Part shown: piece after piece, positions 1 through 6,678 of the stretch
Position numbering within the stretch: the stretch's first letter is position 1
Layout of the letters: every line of letters begins with the position of its first letter
Assembly (NCBI GenBank): GCA_022566435.1
Contig: JADFIX010000078.1
Span: forward strand, 1-9,500
Source of the DNA: Planctomycetota bacterium
GTDB taxonomy: Bacteria > Planctomycetota > Phycisphaerae > UBA1845
Length of the DNA: 9,500 nt
Direction: 5' to 3'
Translations under genes and position numbers: made by a program
The notes under the pieces: model-generated
What the model was told of the DNA's origin: nothing
The model's input: only the letters and a program-made list of their open reading frames with translations
The model's database searches: none

Positions 1-463
1 CCGCGGCGAACATGAAAAATGGGAGGGGCGGCACCCCGGGAAGCAGCGCCAGGGCCGCCATCAGGAATGAGCTCATTCCCAAGGCGCGCGGATAGGCGCT
101 GAACTGGCCGAACAAGGCGCGGTCGGCTGATCCGGAGACCCCCGATTTGGAAACCAGCAAGCCGGCGGCGGTCGAAACGATCAGCGCCGGGATTTGCGTA
201 ACCAGGCCGTCACCGACCGTCAGGATGGTGTAGGTCTGCGTGGCCTCGCCGAAGCTGAGACCCTTCTGGCCGACGCCGATGACCATACCGCCCAGCAGGT
301 TGATGAACGTAATGAGCAAGCCGGCCACGGCGTCGCCGCGGACAAACTTCGCCGCGCCGTCCATGGCGCCGAAGAAGTTGCTTTCTTCCTCGAGATCCTT
401 ACGGCGGGTCCGCGCTTCCGTCTCGTCGATCAGGCCGGTCGAAAGATCGGCGTCGATGGCCAT
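1..463 (-). CDS. flhA: FlhA flagellar export protein, fragment (5' truncated; 3' end beyond window)
   Basis: FlhA is the inner-membrane gate of the flagellar type III export apparatus. The minus strand reads without stops from 463 to the window edge for 154 codons. It begins [18 protein letters not shown], followed by [44 protein letters not shown] and [20 protein letters not shown]. This is the highly conserved end of the FlhA membrane domain, including the AMDGA-KFVRGD loop and the last transmembrane helices. The Met at 461-463 matches an internal Met of full-length FlhA, which normally has about 200 residues before it. Upstream codons (LREIA) do not match the expected PGKQ, so homology stops abruptly at 463. 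The frame stays open further upstream (an ATG lies at 527-529), but that stretch is antisense to the next gene. The fragment is probably a non-functional remnant or an assembly join. Identity is very secure; functionality is doubtful. Confidence 0.9.
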   Translation of the reverse strand, partial: MAIDADLSTGLIDETEARTRRKDLEEESNFFGAMDGAAKFVRGDAVAGLLITFINLLGGMVIGVGQKGLSFGEATQTYTILTVGDGLVTQIPALIVSTAAGLLVSKSGVSGSADRALFGQFSAYPRALGMSSFLMAALALLPGVPPLPFFMFAA

Positions 464-2416
464 AGCAATCTCCCTGAGTATGAAAACACTAGTGTGGGTA
501 CGGAGACGCTCGAGAACGGCTGGAAACATGTAACCGCGGTCTACAGCGGCTTCTGTACGCCCTTTGAGTCCGTCGAGCTTGAGTCGCCGCAAAGCGAAAT
601 GTTCATCGACCAGGTTGTTATTCACACAATCTGTGAGGCAATCGTTCACGAGGTTCCGCTGCTTACGCAAGCCGAGCAGGCCGACTGCGGTCCGACAGCG
701 GCGGCGTCTTGCGTCAAGTGGTTCCAGGGAAACGGATATCCAGGCATCAAGACAAGGGGCGGGAGCAGTGAGCTTGGGGAATACAAGAAGCAATTGAAGA
801 AGGACGCGAAGACGAATAGGAGAGGCACAGGAATTCACCGCCTAAAGGACGCGATGAACAAGCTTGTCGATGAGGGGCCTAATCAGCAGGCAGGTGCTCA
901 CAAGCGCCAGGTGCGTGCGAAGCTGCCGGCTACCTCAGGCTACAATAGAAACTTTGACTATCTGGACAGTGAGTTTGTTAAAGGGGAAGACCTTGTCCTT
1001 ATTATCAAATTCGGGAATAACTTCGCGGATGGGCACTACGTTACCGTGCGTTCGATCAGGCGCTCCGGCGGAACCGGCCGTGTTATCGAATTCATGGATC
1101 CCGCTACCGGACAGTTCGTCGAGGCCACTGTGACGATCGGAGTGGATAATCAGGGTAGACCCACATTGGTGTTGACCTACCGGGGTGGGCCTGCCCGCAT
1201 TGGCGGTATCATCGCAATGAGTCCGGACAACTTTACCGACAGCACGATGGAGTCCACGCCGGAGGGACATACCAAGATAACTTACACAGCCTACTTTCCA
1301 GCGACGAAGAAAATGAAGGATCTGCACATCCTGGTAAAGGATTGTGACCCGAACAACTGGTCCGTCAATGAGGCACTGCTCCCATCGGGTTGGAAATGGA
1401 AGCTAGAGATTCGCGCCGGCGAATGCTGGCTGAGCATCTACAGTGACGGATCTAAAACCGATATGATAAGCGGCTCTGACATAGTGGTGACCTATAAGGG
1501 TTCGAAGAAAGTTCGCAAATATCGAAAGAAGATCCATCAAACTACGAGCGGGACCGATTCCCCGATTGGGAGTATCGCAAGCATCGACGCAGGTTATACT
1601 GTGGTTGAGGCGAACGCGGAGCCGCCGGATCGCCCGCGGCGTCCGCGGGCTGCGATCCTTGACAGTCCCAGCGGAAGGGTCGTCGTTGCGCTGGCATGGG
1701 AACCATCGGTTGATCCTACGGTTGTCCAATACGAAACATACGACCGGGATAGCGGACAACTGTTGGCCCTCTCGTCTGAACCGTTCGTTACATTAGAGCT
1801 TGAGGCTGATGTGCTCTACACGGTGGTTGTGGCTGCCCGGAACAGCGAGGATCTACTCAGTGAGGATAGTGAGCCGGTCAGCGTATTGTGCGATGAGGCA
1901 TTCGCACCTGGACTGGAAGTTGGCGAAGCTCAGGACATCGTATACATGACGCCTATGACATCGTGGCACGAGGATTTTGCGTGGATGCTAACTGTTCCGG
2001 GCGCGGAGTTGCCGGGAACTCTCGTGGTTACTGCTATAGATGGTGAAACAGAGCCTATTATTCAGGACGCGCCCGGAAGAATGCACCGACCGTTCTATCA
2101 TCTCGCGTCGAATGCGGAATTACTCGCGGGAACTATTGCTATTGCAATTCCGTATGACGATCTTGAGGTAGTTGGGAGTGAGGCAGAGCTGCGTCTATAT
2201 CAGCTCCAGCGTAATAACTGGACAGACGTGACCACAGGGGTGGATCCAGAACTAGATGTGATCTTCGGGACGCTTCAGGGATTTGGGGCTATTGCCATTG
2301 TCAACGGGACGGAGACGATCCCCACTGTTTCCGAATGGGGGTTGATAATCATGACGCTGTTGCTGTTGACGGGGCTGAAGATCAAGTTGGGTCGGCGTCG
2401 GGCGGCTCAGGCGTGA
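464..2416 (+). CDS. Surface protein with C39-like cysteine peptidase domain, FN3-like domain and IPTL-type C-terminal sorting signal (5' truncated)
   Basis: The frame is open from 194, but 194-463 is antisense to flhA, so authentic coding appears to start at 464. No signal peptide or convincing start is visible; the first in-frame ATG after 464 is at 599 and has no ribosome-binding site. The 464-620 stretch ([11 protein letters not shown], then MFIDQVVI) resembles the end of a beta-sandwich module. Next comes a papain-like peptidase domain: [19 protein letters not shown] with the candidate nucleophile Cys at 686-688, GHYVTV with candidate His at 1034-1036, and MDP with candidate Asp at 1097-1099. 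This order fits the C39-like families. About 1618-1890 is fibronectin-III-like (ALAWEPS, then [21 protein letters not shown]). The C-terminus has IPTVSEWG at 2318-2341, a hydrophobic segment and RRR, the layout of IPTL-CTERM sorting signals. The protein is therefore probably exported and surface-processed. The substrate is unknown. Whether it is expressed without its 5' end is doubtful. Confidence 0.75.
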   Translation, partial: SNLPEYENTSVGTETLENGWKHVTAVYSGFCTPFESVELESPQSEMFIDQVVIHTICEAIVHEVPLLTQAEQADCGPTAAASCVKWFQGNGYPGIKTRGGSSELGEYKKQLKKDAKTNRRGTGIHRLKDAMNKLVDEGPNQQAGAHKRQVRAKLPATSGYNRNFDYLDSEFVKGEDLVLIIKFGNNFADGHYVTVRSIRRSGGTGRVIEFMDPATGQFVEATVTIGVDNQGRPTLVLTYRGGPARIGGIIAMSPDNFTDSTMESTPEGHTKITYTAYFPATKKMKDLHILVKDCDPNNWSVNEALLPSGWKWKLEIRAGECWLSIYSDGSKTDMISGSDIVVTYKGSKKVRKYRKKIHQTTSGTDSPIGSIASIDAGYTVVEANAEPPDRPRRPRAAILDSPSGRVVVALAWEPSVDPTVVQYETYDRDSGQLLALSSEPFVTLELEADVLYTVVVAARNSEDLLSEDSEPVSVLCDEAFAPGLEVGEAQDIVYMTPMTSWHEDFAWMLTVPGAELPGTLVVTAIDGETEPIIQDAPGRMHRPFYHLASNAELLAGTIAIAIPYDDLEVVGSEAELRLYQLQRNNWTDVTTGVDPELDVIFGTLQGFGAIAIVNGTETIPTVSEWGLIIMTLLLLTGLKIKLGRRRAAQA

Positions 2417-2866
2417 TGGGCCCGTAGGGAATGTACGCCGGTTTTTGCATCAACATTGCAGAACTGTGGGCGCCTTATCGATTGGCGGCGCGGGGCGAAC
2501 GGGTATCGATGATCCGCGACTCGCAGTCTGGTGAGATCGTGTGCCGGCAAGGTGAAGCGACCGAAGCACCTTCCTCTGGACCGAGTGCATCGGTGTCTCA
2601 ATAACAACCTCGTGGATGAGTGCGTGCAGGCCGTCTTCCGACAGCCGCCTCGGGCCGGGGTTCATCCGGATCGCGTTGGCGGATTCACTCGACCGTACCT
2701 TAGAGGAAGCAGAACGAATTCTTGCTGGGTGGCCCATTCTTGGTGCAGCGCAAGCCGCGGCCGATTGGGGCGTCCCGAGCGGTTCGTTTAGTAAGCTGCG
2801 TGCATCGCAGGATGTCCGGCAGCGACCGATGTCGGTGGTTGCAATCGCAAGAGGTGCCAGGGGCTC
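2417..2866. other. 450-base stretch without a firm gene; two short candidate frames
   Basis: No gene here is recognised with confidence. A 57-codon frame at 2431-2604 (+) contains RVSMIRDSQSGEIVCRQGE; AGGGA touches its ATG directly, which is poor spacing for translation. An 84-codon frame at 2616-2870 (+) contains GPGFIRIALADSLDRTLEEA, which loosely recalls the C-terminal end of fold-type I aminotransferases. Its stop overlaps the next gene's start as ATGA. Either frame could be a gene remnant. No clear rho-independent terminator is seen after the upstream gene. Confidence 0.4.
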
Positions 2867-3397
2867 ATGATTCTTAAGATACTCATCGTCGTGCAGTTTA
2901 CGTGCGCAGTGACGCTGGTCGGTTTCGGACTGACCGACCTTTGGCGTGACGTTGGCTGGAGAGGTCGGCTCAACGAGCGACACTGGGCTCGAGTTGCAAT
3001 TCGCGGCGGCGTGATCGATCTAGCCCACGCCCGACGAATGCCCGAATCTTATGCACCGCAGGGTTGGCGAATCCCGCTCTCTGTTTTCGGCGAGGTGAGC
3101 ATACGAACGGGCAGCAACCGAACCTACCGCTACGTCGTTGTACGCTTACCTCTATGGGCGATGGTGGGGTTACTATTCTGTCACCCGGCCGTCGCCTTCT
3201 TTGGCGGGCCCTTTCTCCACCGCCGCCGTCGCAAGCGAAACCAGTGCATCTCCTGCGGCTACAACCGCTCGGGGAACACCTCCGGAATCTGCCCAGAATG
3301 CGGCGTCGCATTTTCTCAACTGAAATCACGAATTCCGCGATCATTTTTCGGTAGACGCCTACCGAGATGTATCGCTACCCTTCTAGTCGAAGACTGA
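2867..3397 (+). CDS. Small membrane protein with C-terminal CxxC-CxxC zinc ribbon
   Basis: This 176-residue protein has no assigned function. A hydrophobic segment at about residues 4-23 is a membrane anchor or uncleaved signal. A soluble segment follows, then a second hydrophobic segment at about 94-114. A basic stretch (HRRRRKRNQ) leads into a zinc-ribbon motif, C127-I-S-C130-GYNRSGNTSGI-C142-P-E-C145-G. Two-helix proteins ending in this CGYN-GN-SG-CPECG motif are very frequent in Phycisphaerae and related planctomycetes, where they are usually left hypothetical. The four Cys probably bind zinc on the cytoplasmic side. The ATG at 2867 is preceded by GAGGTG (10-base spacing) and AGGGG (3-base spacing). 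The tail after the ribbon (about 30 residues, SQLKSRIPRSFFGRR and on) is longer than the motif needs and may be non-conserved. The gene is likely real; its role is unknown. Confidence 0.7.
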   Translation: MILKILIVVQFTCAVTLVGFGLTDLWRDVGWRGRLNERHWARVAIRGGVIDLAHARRMPESYAPQGWRIPLSVFGEVSIRTGSNRTYRYVVVRLPLWAMVGLLFCHPAVAFFGGPFLHRRRRKRNQCISCGYNRSGNTSGICPECGVAFSQLKSRIPRSFFGRRLPRCIATLLVED

Positions 3398-3416
3398 GCT
3401 ACCGAGCGAAACCGAG

Positions 3417-3525
3417 ATGCAGCGAGCCGTGGCCCAGCGGGATACCGCGTACGACGGCATCTTCTTCCTGGGTGTCCGCATTACGGGAATCTTGTGCCAG
3501 CCCGCGTTTCCCGTGCGCAAGCGGT
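3417..3525 (+). pseudogene. ada: Decayed N-terminal fragment of Ada-type methylphosphotriester repair domain
   Basis: The frame starting at ATG 3417 gives AVAQRDTAYDGIFFLGVRIT, then GILCQPAFPVRK. It aligns by eye with the N-terminus of Ada-family proteins (RDPxxDGxFxxxVRTTGIxCRPSC). In Ada, four Cys bind zinc and the first of them receives the methyl group from DNA phosphotriesters. Here the first Cys is present (residue 27), but the second position is Phe (CQPAF in place of CRPSC). The remaining Cys pair, the AraC-type domain and the methyltransferase domain are absent. Homology ends near RFF at about 3525, where a repeat-like element begins. This is a non-functional remnant. The frame runs on to 3800, but that part is antisense to the selenoprotein gene. 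Confidence 0.65.
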
Positions 3526-3534
3526 TCTTCGACC

Positions 3535-3560
3535 CGCGCTCCCTGACGGTCGCGGCTCGG
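3535..3560. repeat. Candidate dispersed planctomycete repeat (REP-like)
   Basis: The core CTCCCTGACGGTCGCGGCTC is flanked so that CCGCG (from 3535) and CGCGG (ending 3556) can form a 5-bp stem around a 12-base loop. From memory, near-identical cores recur in many planctomycete genomes, where they create spurious peptides such as SLTVAAR and PDGRGSE; both peptides occur here in two frames. Only one copy is in this window, so repetition cannot be shown from this sequence. It sits between the Ada remnant and the selenoprotein gene's 3' end. Confidence 0.45.
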
Positions 3561-3580
3561 AAAGAAATTTGGGATACGCC

Positions 3581-4327
3581 CTACGACGTCGTTGCCACGT
3601 CGCCGCTGTGGGCGTCCGTCGCCTGTGTTTCCGGCTCGGGTTCCGGCAGCGGGGGCTCTTTACCCGTCTTTCTATACTCGGCCAGCCATTTCTCGGCGGC
3701 TTTTATCCCCGGAGCGAAACCCCACGGACCGCGAATCGCGGCCACGCCGAGGCGACCGTCCGTTCGGATCAAAAACACCCGATCGGGCCAGCCCTTGTAG
3801 ATCTTATCCACGTTGTTATCCATTTCGTCGATCAAGCATGGAATGGTAAGTTTCTTATCTTTACGAAGGCGGTCGGCCACGACGCACCGCTCTTCGTATG
3901 TTTTGTGTTCCTTGATGCCGAGTTTCTTGGCGTAGGGCATGGGCCACTCGTCGTCCGCGGCGTGGGCCTCGCTGATGTATACAATGTAAAATTCCGCGAT
4001 GTCACGATATTTGCGATACATCTTTTCCATGGCGCCAACCTGGCGCAAGAAGGGCGGTCACGTATAACTCCCGAAAAATATGGCAACCGGTCGGTTTCCT
4101 TTGAACGAAGCGAGATCGACCTCCTTATCCCCCTCCAAGGTTTTTAGCTTGAAGAGGTAGGCCACGTCGCCGACCTGGGGCGCGCCGTCGTTCTTGTATT
4201 TTTCCGGGATCTCGCCCATACCCCCATGCATTCGCTTCTTTTTTGATGAACCGCAGCCGGGAAATGCGGTAAGCAAAACGAACAGCCCGACGATGCCGTA
4301 CGCGAGACCCATGCGATGATTCACCAC
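3581..4327 (-). CDS. Deiodinase-family selenoprotein (UGA-encoded Sec90), predicted lipoprotein
   Basis: Two minus-strand frames, 4327-4058 and 4048-3581, lie in the same phase and are separated only by one TGA (4058-4060). Reading TGA as selenocysteine gives one 248-residue protein. The active-site region is IFFGSYT-U90-PPFLRQ, matching the GSCTUPPF motif of iodothyronine deiodinases, a thioredoxin-fold family. Further family hallmarks lie beyond the UGA: FYIVYISEAHAADDEW (EAH at 120-122), TYEERC, IPCLIDEMDN, YKGWPDRVFLI and RGPWGF at 199-204. The N-terminus has a hydrophobic signal and a lipobox-like FPGC with Cys25, so the protein is probably lipid-anchored outside the cytoplasm. The C-terminal tail is Pro/Glu-rich. 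The GTG start at 4327 is chosen because GGAGG (4335-4339) lies 7 bases upstream. A SECIS-like hairpin follows the UGA. Bacterial members have no established substrate; a redox role is likely and thyroid-hormone deiodination is not implied. The alternative is a nonsense-mutated pseudogene, which is unlikely given the intact frame and hairpin. Confidence 0.9.
4032..4060 (-). promoter_or_regulatory. Bacterial SECIS element with its UGA codon
   Basis: After the UGA (4060-4058), 11 bases lead to a perfect 5-bp G/C stem, GCGCC-AGGUU-GGCGC (4046-4032). The apical loop AGGUU carries the GGU core bound by SelB in characterised bacterial SECIS elements. The loop starts 16 bases after the UGA; in E. coli fdhF the loop AGGUCU starts 17 bases after it (recalled sequence). 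Outer bases UUC and GAA can add a short lower stem across an internal loop. The element lies inside the coding region, as is normal in bacteria. Confidence 0.8.
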
Positions 4328-4789
4328 TGCAATGCCTCCATTTCATGAACCCTAAGTTTCAACGTGATGGCCACTATTCTAGGATAACTTTGGGCCTCGC
4401 TGATTATTTCCGTCACTTTCGCCGGTCGCGCCCACAAACACAAGCGCGGTCCCGCCGACTTGGCGTTGCCCCTGACGAATTCTGGCCGTCGCGAGGACTC
4501 CGCGTTTGTCGTGCTCCGGAAGCGATCGCCGGAAAAACGACGCCTTGCGAAAGAGGCAATTCATGTTGTTCGCCGTCGCGAACACGGGCGGATGATACGA
4601 CAGGTGCAGTGGATATCGAAGACCCGGGCATCGGATTCAGTGCGGAAAAGAAGGCACGTTTTTCGATCCGACGGCGAAATTGGCGAACTCGGCGTACCAG
4701 CCGACGAGAGTTATCGGACCTACGGGGTTCGTTAGATACTTCATGTTGTGCTAACGCAGCAAAAGTCTCAAGAACTTCGAAAATATCGG
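4328..4789. other. Divergent intergenic region, about 460 bases, no recognised gene
   Basis: This stretch separates the minus-strand selenoprotein gene from the plus-strand S10 operon. Frames of up to 164 codons on both strands are rich in Arg and Ser, match nothing I recognise and have no good ribosome-binding sites, so I treat them as chance. Seen here are the GGAGG site of the selenoprotein gene (4335-4339, minus) and a possible minus-strand -10 box TAGAAT (4381-4376) without a good -35. No tRNA-like fold or repeat was recognised. Some of it may be decayed gene sequence. Confidence 0.5.
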
Positions 4790-4817
4790 TTGACAGGCCT
4801 GGGCGTTGGTATATTCT
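4790..4817 (+). promoter_or_regulatory. Probable sigma-70-type promoter of the S10 operon
   Basis: A perfect -35 box TTGACA (4790-4795) is followed after 16 bases by TATTCT (4812-4817). An overlapping TATATT (4810-4815) is a better hexamer, but its 14-base spacing is short. The predicted start of transcription is near 4824, about 60 bases before rpsJ. The 11-base motif TGACAGGYCTG occurs twice (4791-4801 and 4817-4827), with starts 26 bases apart across the -10 region. Confidence 0.65.
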
Positions 4818-4823
4818 GACAGG

Positions 4824-4853
4824 TCTGCCGTCGTCTTGAGGGCGCACGGCGGA
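4824..4853 (+). promoter_or_regulatory. Leader hairpin at the 5' end of the S10 operon transcript
   Basis: TCTGCCGT (4824-4831) pairs with ACGGCGGA (4846-4853), giving 8 bp with one G-U pair and a 14-base loop. It falls almost exactly at the predicted transcript 5' end and 30 bases before the rpsJ start. It could stabilise the mRNA or serve in autogenous control. In E. coli L4 controls the S10 leader, but this hairpin is not recognisably the same structure. Confidence 0.4.
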
Positions 4854-4883
4854 TGTACGTTTGATGAGAAGGGATTGGTAAGA

Positions 4884-5201
4884 GTGAGCAGCAAAAGCAA
4901 GAATCGCATTCGTATCCGTATGGAAGCCTACGACTCCCAGTCGCTAGATGCTTCGGCCAAGGAAATCGTCGAGCAGGCCAAGCGAACCAGCGCCCGGGTG
5001 CACGGGCCGATTCCATTGCCGACTCGGATCGAGCGCTATACGGTGCTCCGCAGCCCGCACATCGACAAGAAATCTCGCGAGCAGTTCGAGATACGTACGC
5101 ACAAACGGATCATCGACATTAGTGAACCCACGGCCCGCACTGTCGAGGCGTTGAATCGCATTCAGGTGCCAGCGGGGGTTTTTGTAAAGATCAAGACATA
5201 A
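4884..5201 (+). CDS. rpsJ: 30S ribosomal protein S10
   Basis: S10 binds 16S rRNA in the head of the small subunit. The 105-residue product has the usual family length and its hallmarks in order: [71 protein letters not shown] and [16 protein letters not shown]. The frame is open further upstream (from 4806), but the GTG at 4884 is chosen because the family starts only a few residues before the IRIR strand and AAGGGA (4869-4874) lies 9 bases before it. A TTG at 4875 is a less likely start. It is the first gene of the operon, behind the TTGACA promoter. The gap to rplC (159 bases) is unusually long for this cluster. Confidence 0.96.
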   Translation: MSSKSKNRIRIRMEAYDSQSLDASAKEIVEQAKRTSARVHGPIPLPTRIERYTVLRSPHIDKKSREQFEIRTHKRIIDISEPTARTVEALNRIQVPAGVFVKIKT

Positions 5202-5317
5202 CGGATTGAGGTGTCGCGGTCTTTGCCATGGCGCGTCGGTGGCTTCGTCCGGCTTGGTTAACTCGATTGGAAAAAAGCAGCCGTGTGAGTCTGATCGCAC
5301 GGGACGATAACGATGGA

Positions 5318-5358
5318 CTCGCTGACGTTCGGAATACGAAAGCGAGATGGGGTTTTTT
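5318..5358 (+). promoter_or_regulatory. Hairpin plus T6 tract immediately upstream of rplC (possible attenuator or translational control)
   Basis: CTCGCT (5318-5323) pairs with AGCGAG (5341-5346). Inside it, TTCG (5328-5331) pairs with CGAA (5337-5340) around the loop GAATA, leaving a 4-base bulge on the 5' side. ATGGGG and six T (5353-5358) follow, ending two bases before the rplC ATG. The T tract is 6 bases from the stem, so it is not a textbook terminator. A partial attenuator, or occlusion of the GGGG ribosome site, is plausible. Confidence 0.35.
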
Positions 5359-5360
5359 CT

Positions 5361-6008
5361 ATGACGCCCGCTTTACTCGGCACGAAGATCGGCATGACCC
5401 GCGTTCTCGAGGGTAACGGAGATGCCGTCACGGTGACAGTCGTCAAGGCGGGACCGTGTGTCGTGCTCCAGCGAAAAACGGTCGAAACAGACGGCTACGA
5501 AGCCGTCCAGTTGGGCTGGGAGGACGTCCGCCCGCATCGATCGACGATGCCCCAAATCGGGCACGCCGCCAAGGCTAAGACCGGGCCCAAGCGGTTCGCA
5601 CGTGAGATTCGCCTCGCCGAGCCGACCGAGTTGAAGCAGGGCGATGTCGTGACCGTCGAGCAGTTTTCGGAAGGTGTGGCTTACGTGGATGTCGCGGGAA
5701 TGACCAAGGGCAAGGGTTTTGCCGGCGTCATGAAACGGCATGACTTTGGTGGAAAAGAAGCTTCGCACGGTGTCGAACGAAAGCACCGATCCGCCGGAGG
5801 TATCGGCGGAAGTGCGAACGCCGGCATGGGTCGCGGCGTCAAGAAGGGCAAACGGATGGCCGGCCACATGGGCGACGTTCGTTGTACCGCGACCAATCTG
5901 CGTCTGGTCAAGACTGATTGTGAAAACGGTTTGCTGCTGATTAAAGGCAGTGTGCCCGGTTCGAACGGGTCGATGGTTGTGATTCAGAAGTCGAAGAAGA
6001 AGGGTTAA
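5361..6008 (+). CDS. rplC: 50S ribosomal protein L3
   Basis: L3 nucleates 50S assembly and sends a finger loop towards the peptidyl-transferase centre. The 215-residue product starts MTPALLGTKIGMTRVLEG, the standard L3 N-terminus. It continues with MTKGKGFAGVMKRHDFGG, KKGKRMAGHMG and LLLIKGSVPGSNGSMVVIQK. The ATG at 5361 fits the family start; an ATG at 5313 in the same frame would add 16 atypical residues. GGGG (5349-5352) is the nearest ribosome-site candidate. The finger-loop tip reads GGIGG-SANAGMGRGVKKGKRM (about residues 146-166). The position of the Gln that PrmB methylates in E. coli L3 (GSIGQ) is Gly150, and the loop is about 3 residues longer than in E. coli. Confidence 0.96.
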   Translation: MTPALLGTKIGMTRVLEGNGDAVTVTVVKAGPCVVLQRKTVETDGYEAVQLGWEDVRPHRSTMPQIGHAAKAKTGPKRFAREIRLAEPTELKQGDVVTVEQFSEGVAYVDVAGMTKGKGFAGVMKRHDFGGKEASHGVERKHRSAGGIGGSANAGMGRGVKKGKRMAGHMGDVRCTATNLRLVKTDCENGLLLIKGSVPGSNGSMVVIQKSKKKG

Positions 6009-6012
6009 TCGC

Positions 6013-6663
6013 GTGGTTGCGGTACCGGTTTTTAATATCGAGGGCAAGCGTGTCGGGGAGATGGAAATCGACCCGGCGGTGCTCGGCGGTCGGGTTCACC
6101 CGAAGCTCCTGAAGCAGGCGATCGTGGCATACGCTGATCATCGACGGCAACGCAGTGCCCGAACCAAGGGCCGTGCGGACAAGCAAGGGTCGACCCGTAA
6201 GCTGCACCGCCAAAAAGGCACAGGCAATGCGCGGGTCGGCAATGTGCGTACGGCGATCCGTCGCGGCGGCGGTCGTGCCTTCGCCAAGCGTATCCCGACG
6301 GCCGAAAAGGCGTTCCCCAAGAAGATGCGTCGTCTCGCGCGTAACAACGCGATTCTCGCGAAAATCGAGTCGGAAAACATCATGATCGTAGAGGGTTTGT
6401 CGTTTTCCGCGCCGAAGACGAAAGCCCTGACCGCGACCTTGTCCGCGCTAGGCATTCACGGCGGGTGCCTTCTGGCGACGCATGAGTCCGACCGACATGT
6501 ATATCTTTCCAGTCGCAATATTCCCGAGACCGACGTTTGTGCCGTGCGCGATTTGAATGCGTTCGACGTGCTCCTTCGTGAAAAGCTGTTATTCACAAAG
6601 CCGGCCTTCAAGTGTTTGCAGGGTGATCCGGAACGACTCCAGGAGGTGGCGACGGACGAGTAG
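6013..6663 (+). CDS. rplD: 50S ribosomal protein L4
   Basis: L4 binds 23S rRNA and lines the exit tunnel; in E. coli it also represses the S10 operon. The 216-residue product covers the full family. It has VAVPVFNIEGKRVGEMEID at the N-terminus, then the tunnel-loop signature HRQKGTGNARVGNVRTAIRR with GGGRAFAKR (about 67-93). FPKKMRRLARNNAILAKI, SAPKTKAL and YLSSRNIPETDVCAVRDLNAF follow. The GTG start at 6013 lies 4 bases after the rplC stop, and AGGG (6001-6004), inside the end of rplC, serves as its ribosome-binding site. Translation is probably coupled to rplC. Confidence 0.96.
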   Translation: MVAVPVFNIEGKRVGEMEIDPAVLGGRVHPKLLKQAIVAYADHRRQRSARTKGRADKQGSTRKLHRQKGTGNARVGNVRTAIRRGGGRAFAKRIPTAEKAFPKKMRRLARNNAILAKIESENIMIVEGLSFSAPKTKALTATLSALGIHGGCLLATHESDRHVYLSSRNIPETDVCAVRDLNAFDVLLREKLLFTKPAFKCLQGDPERLQEVATDE

Positions 6664-6678
6664 TCCCAGTCGGCAATC

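Noticed and set aside
194..463. Reading 194-463 as the N-terminus of the 740-codon plus-strand frame
   Set aside because: The minus strand here encodes clear FlhA, and the plus-strand residues have no signal peptide or recognisable domain. The frame is open only by chance.
2450..2983. 177-codon minus-strand frame across the gap after the IPTL gene
   Set aside because: It has no recognisable motif and overlaps the start of the zinc-ribbon protein gene on the other strand.
4046..4060. Treating the deiodinase-like gene as frameshifted or as two genes, the second starting at TTG 4048
   Set aside because: Both parts are in the same phase, the break is exactly at the Sec position of the family, and a SECIS-like hairpin follows.
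3494..4147. 217-codon plus-strand frame opposite the selenoprotein gene
   Set aside because: It is antisense to a well-supported gene and its translation matches nothing recognisable.
4345..4839. 164-codon plus-strand frame and 144-codon minus-strand frame (4413-4847) before rpsJ
   Set aside because: Both are Arg/Ser-rich and unrecognised, lack ribosome-binding sites and run across the promoter of the S10 operon.
5373..6047. Long minus-strand frames inside the ribosomal genes (5373-6047, 6972-7490, 7664-8230, 8303-8758)
   Set aside because: They are antisense shadows of secure ribosomal protein genes.
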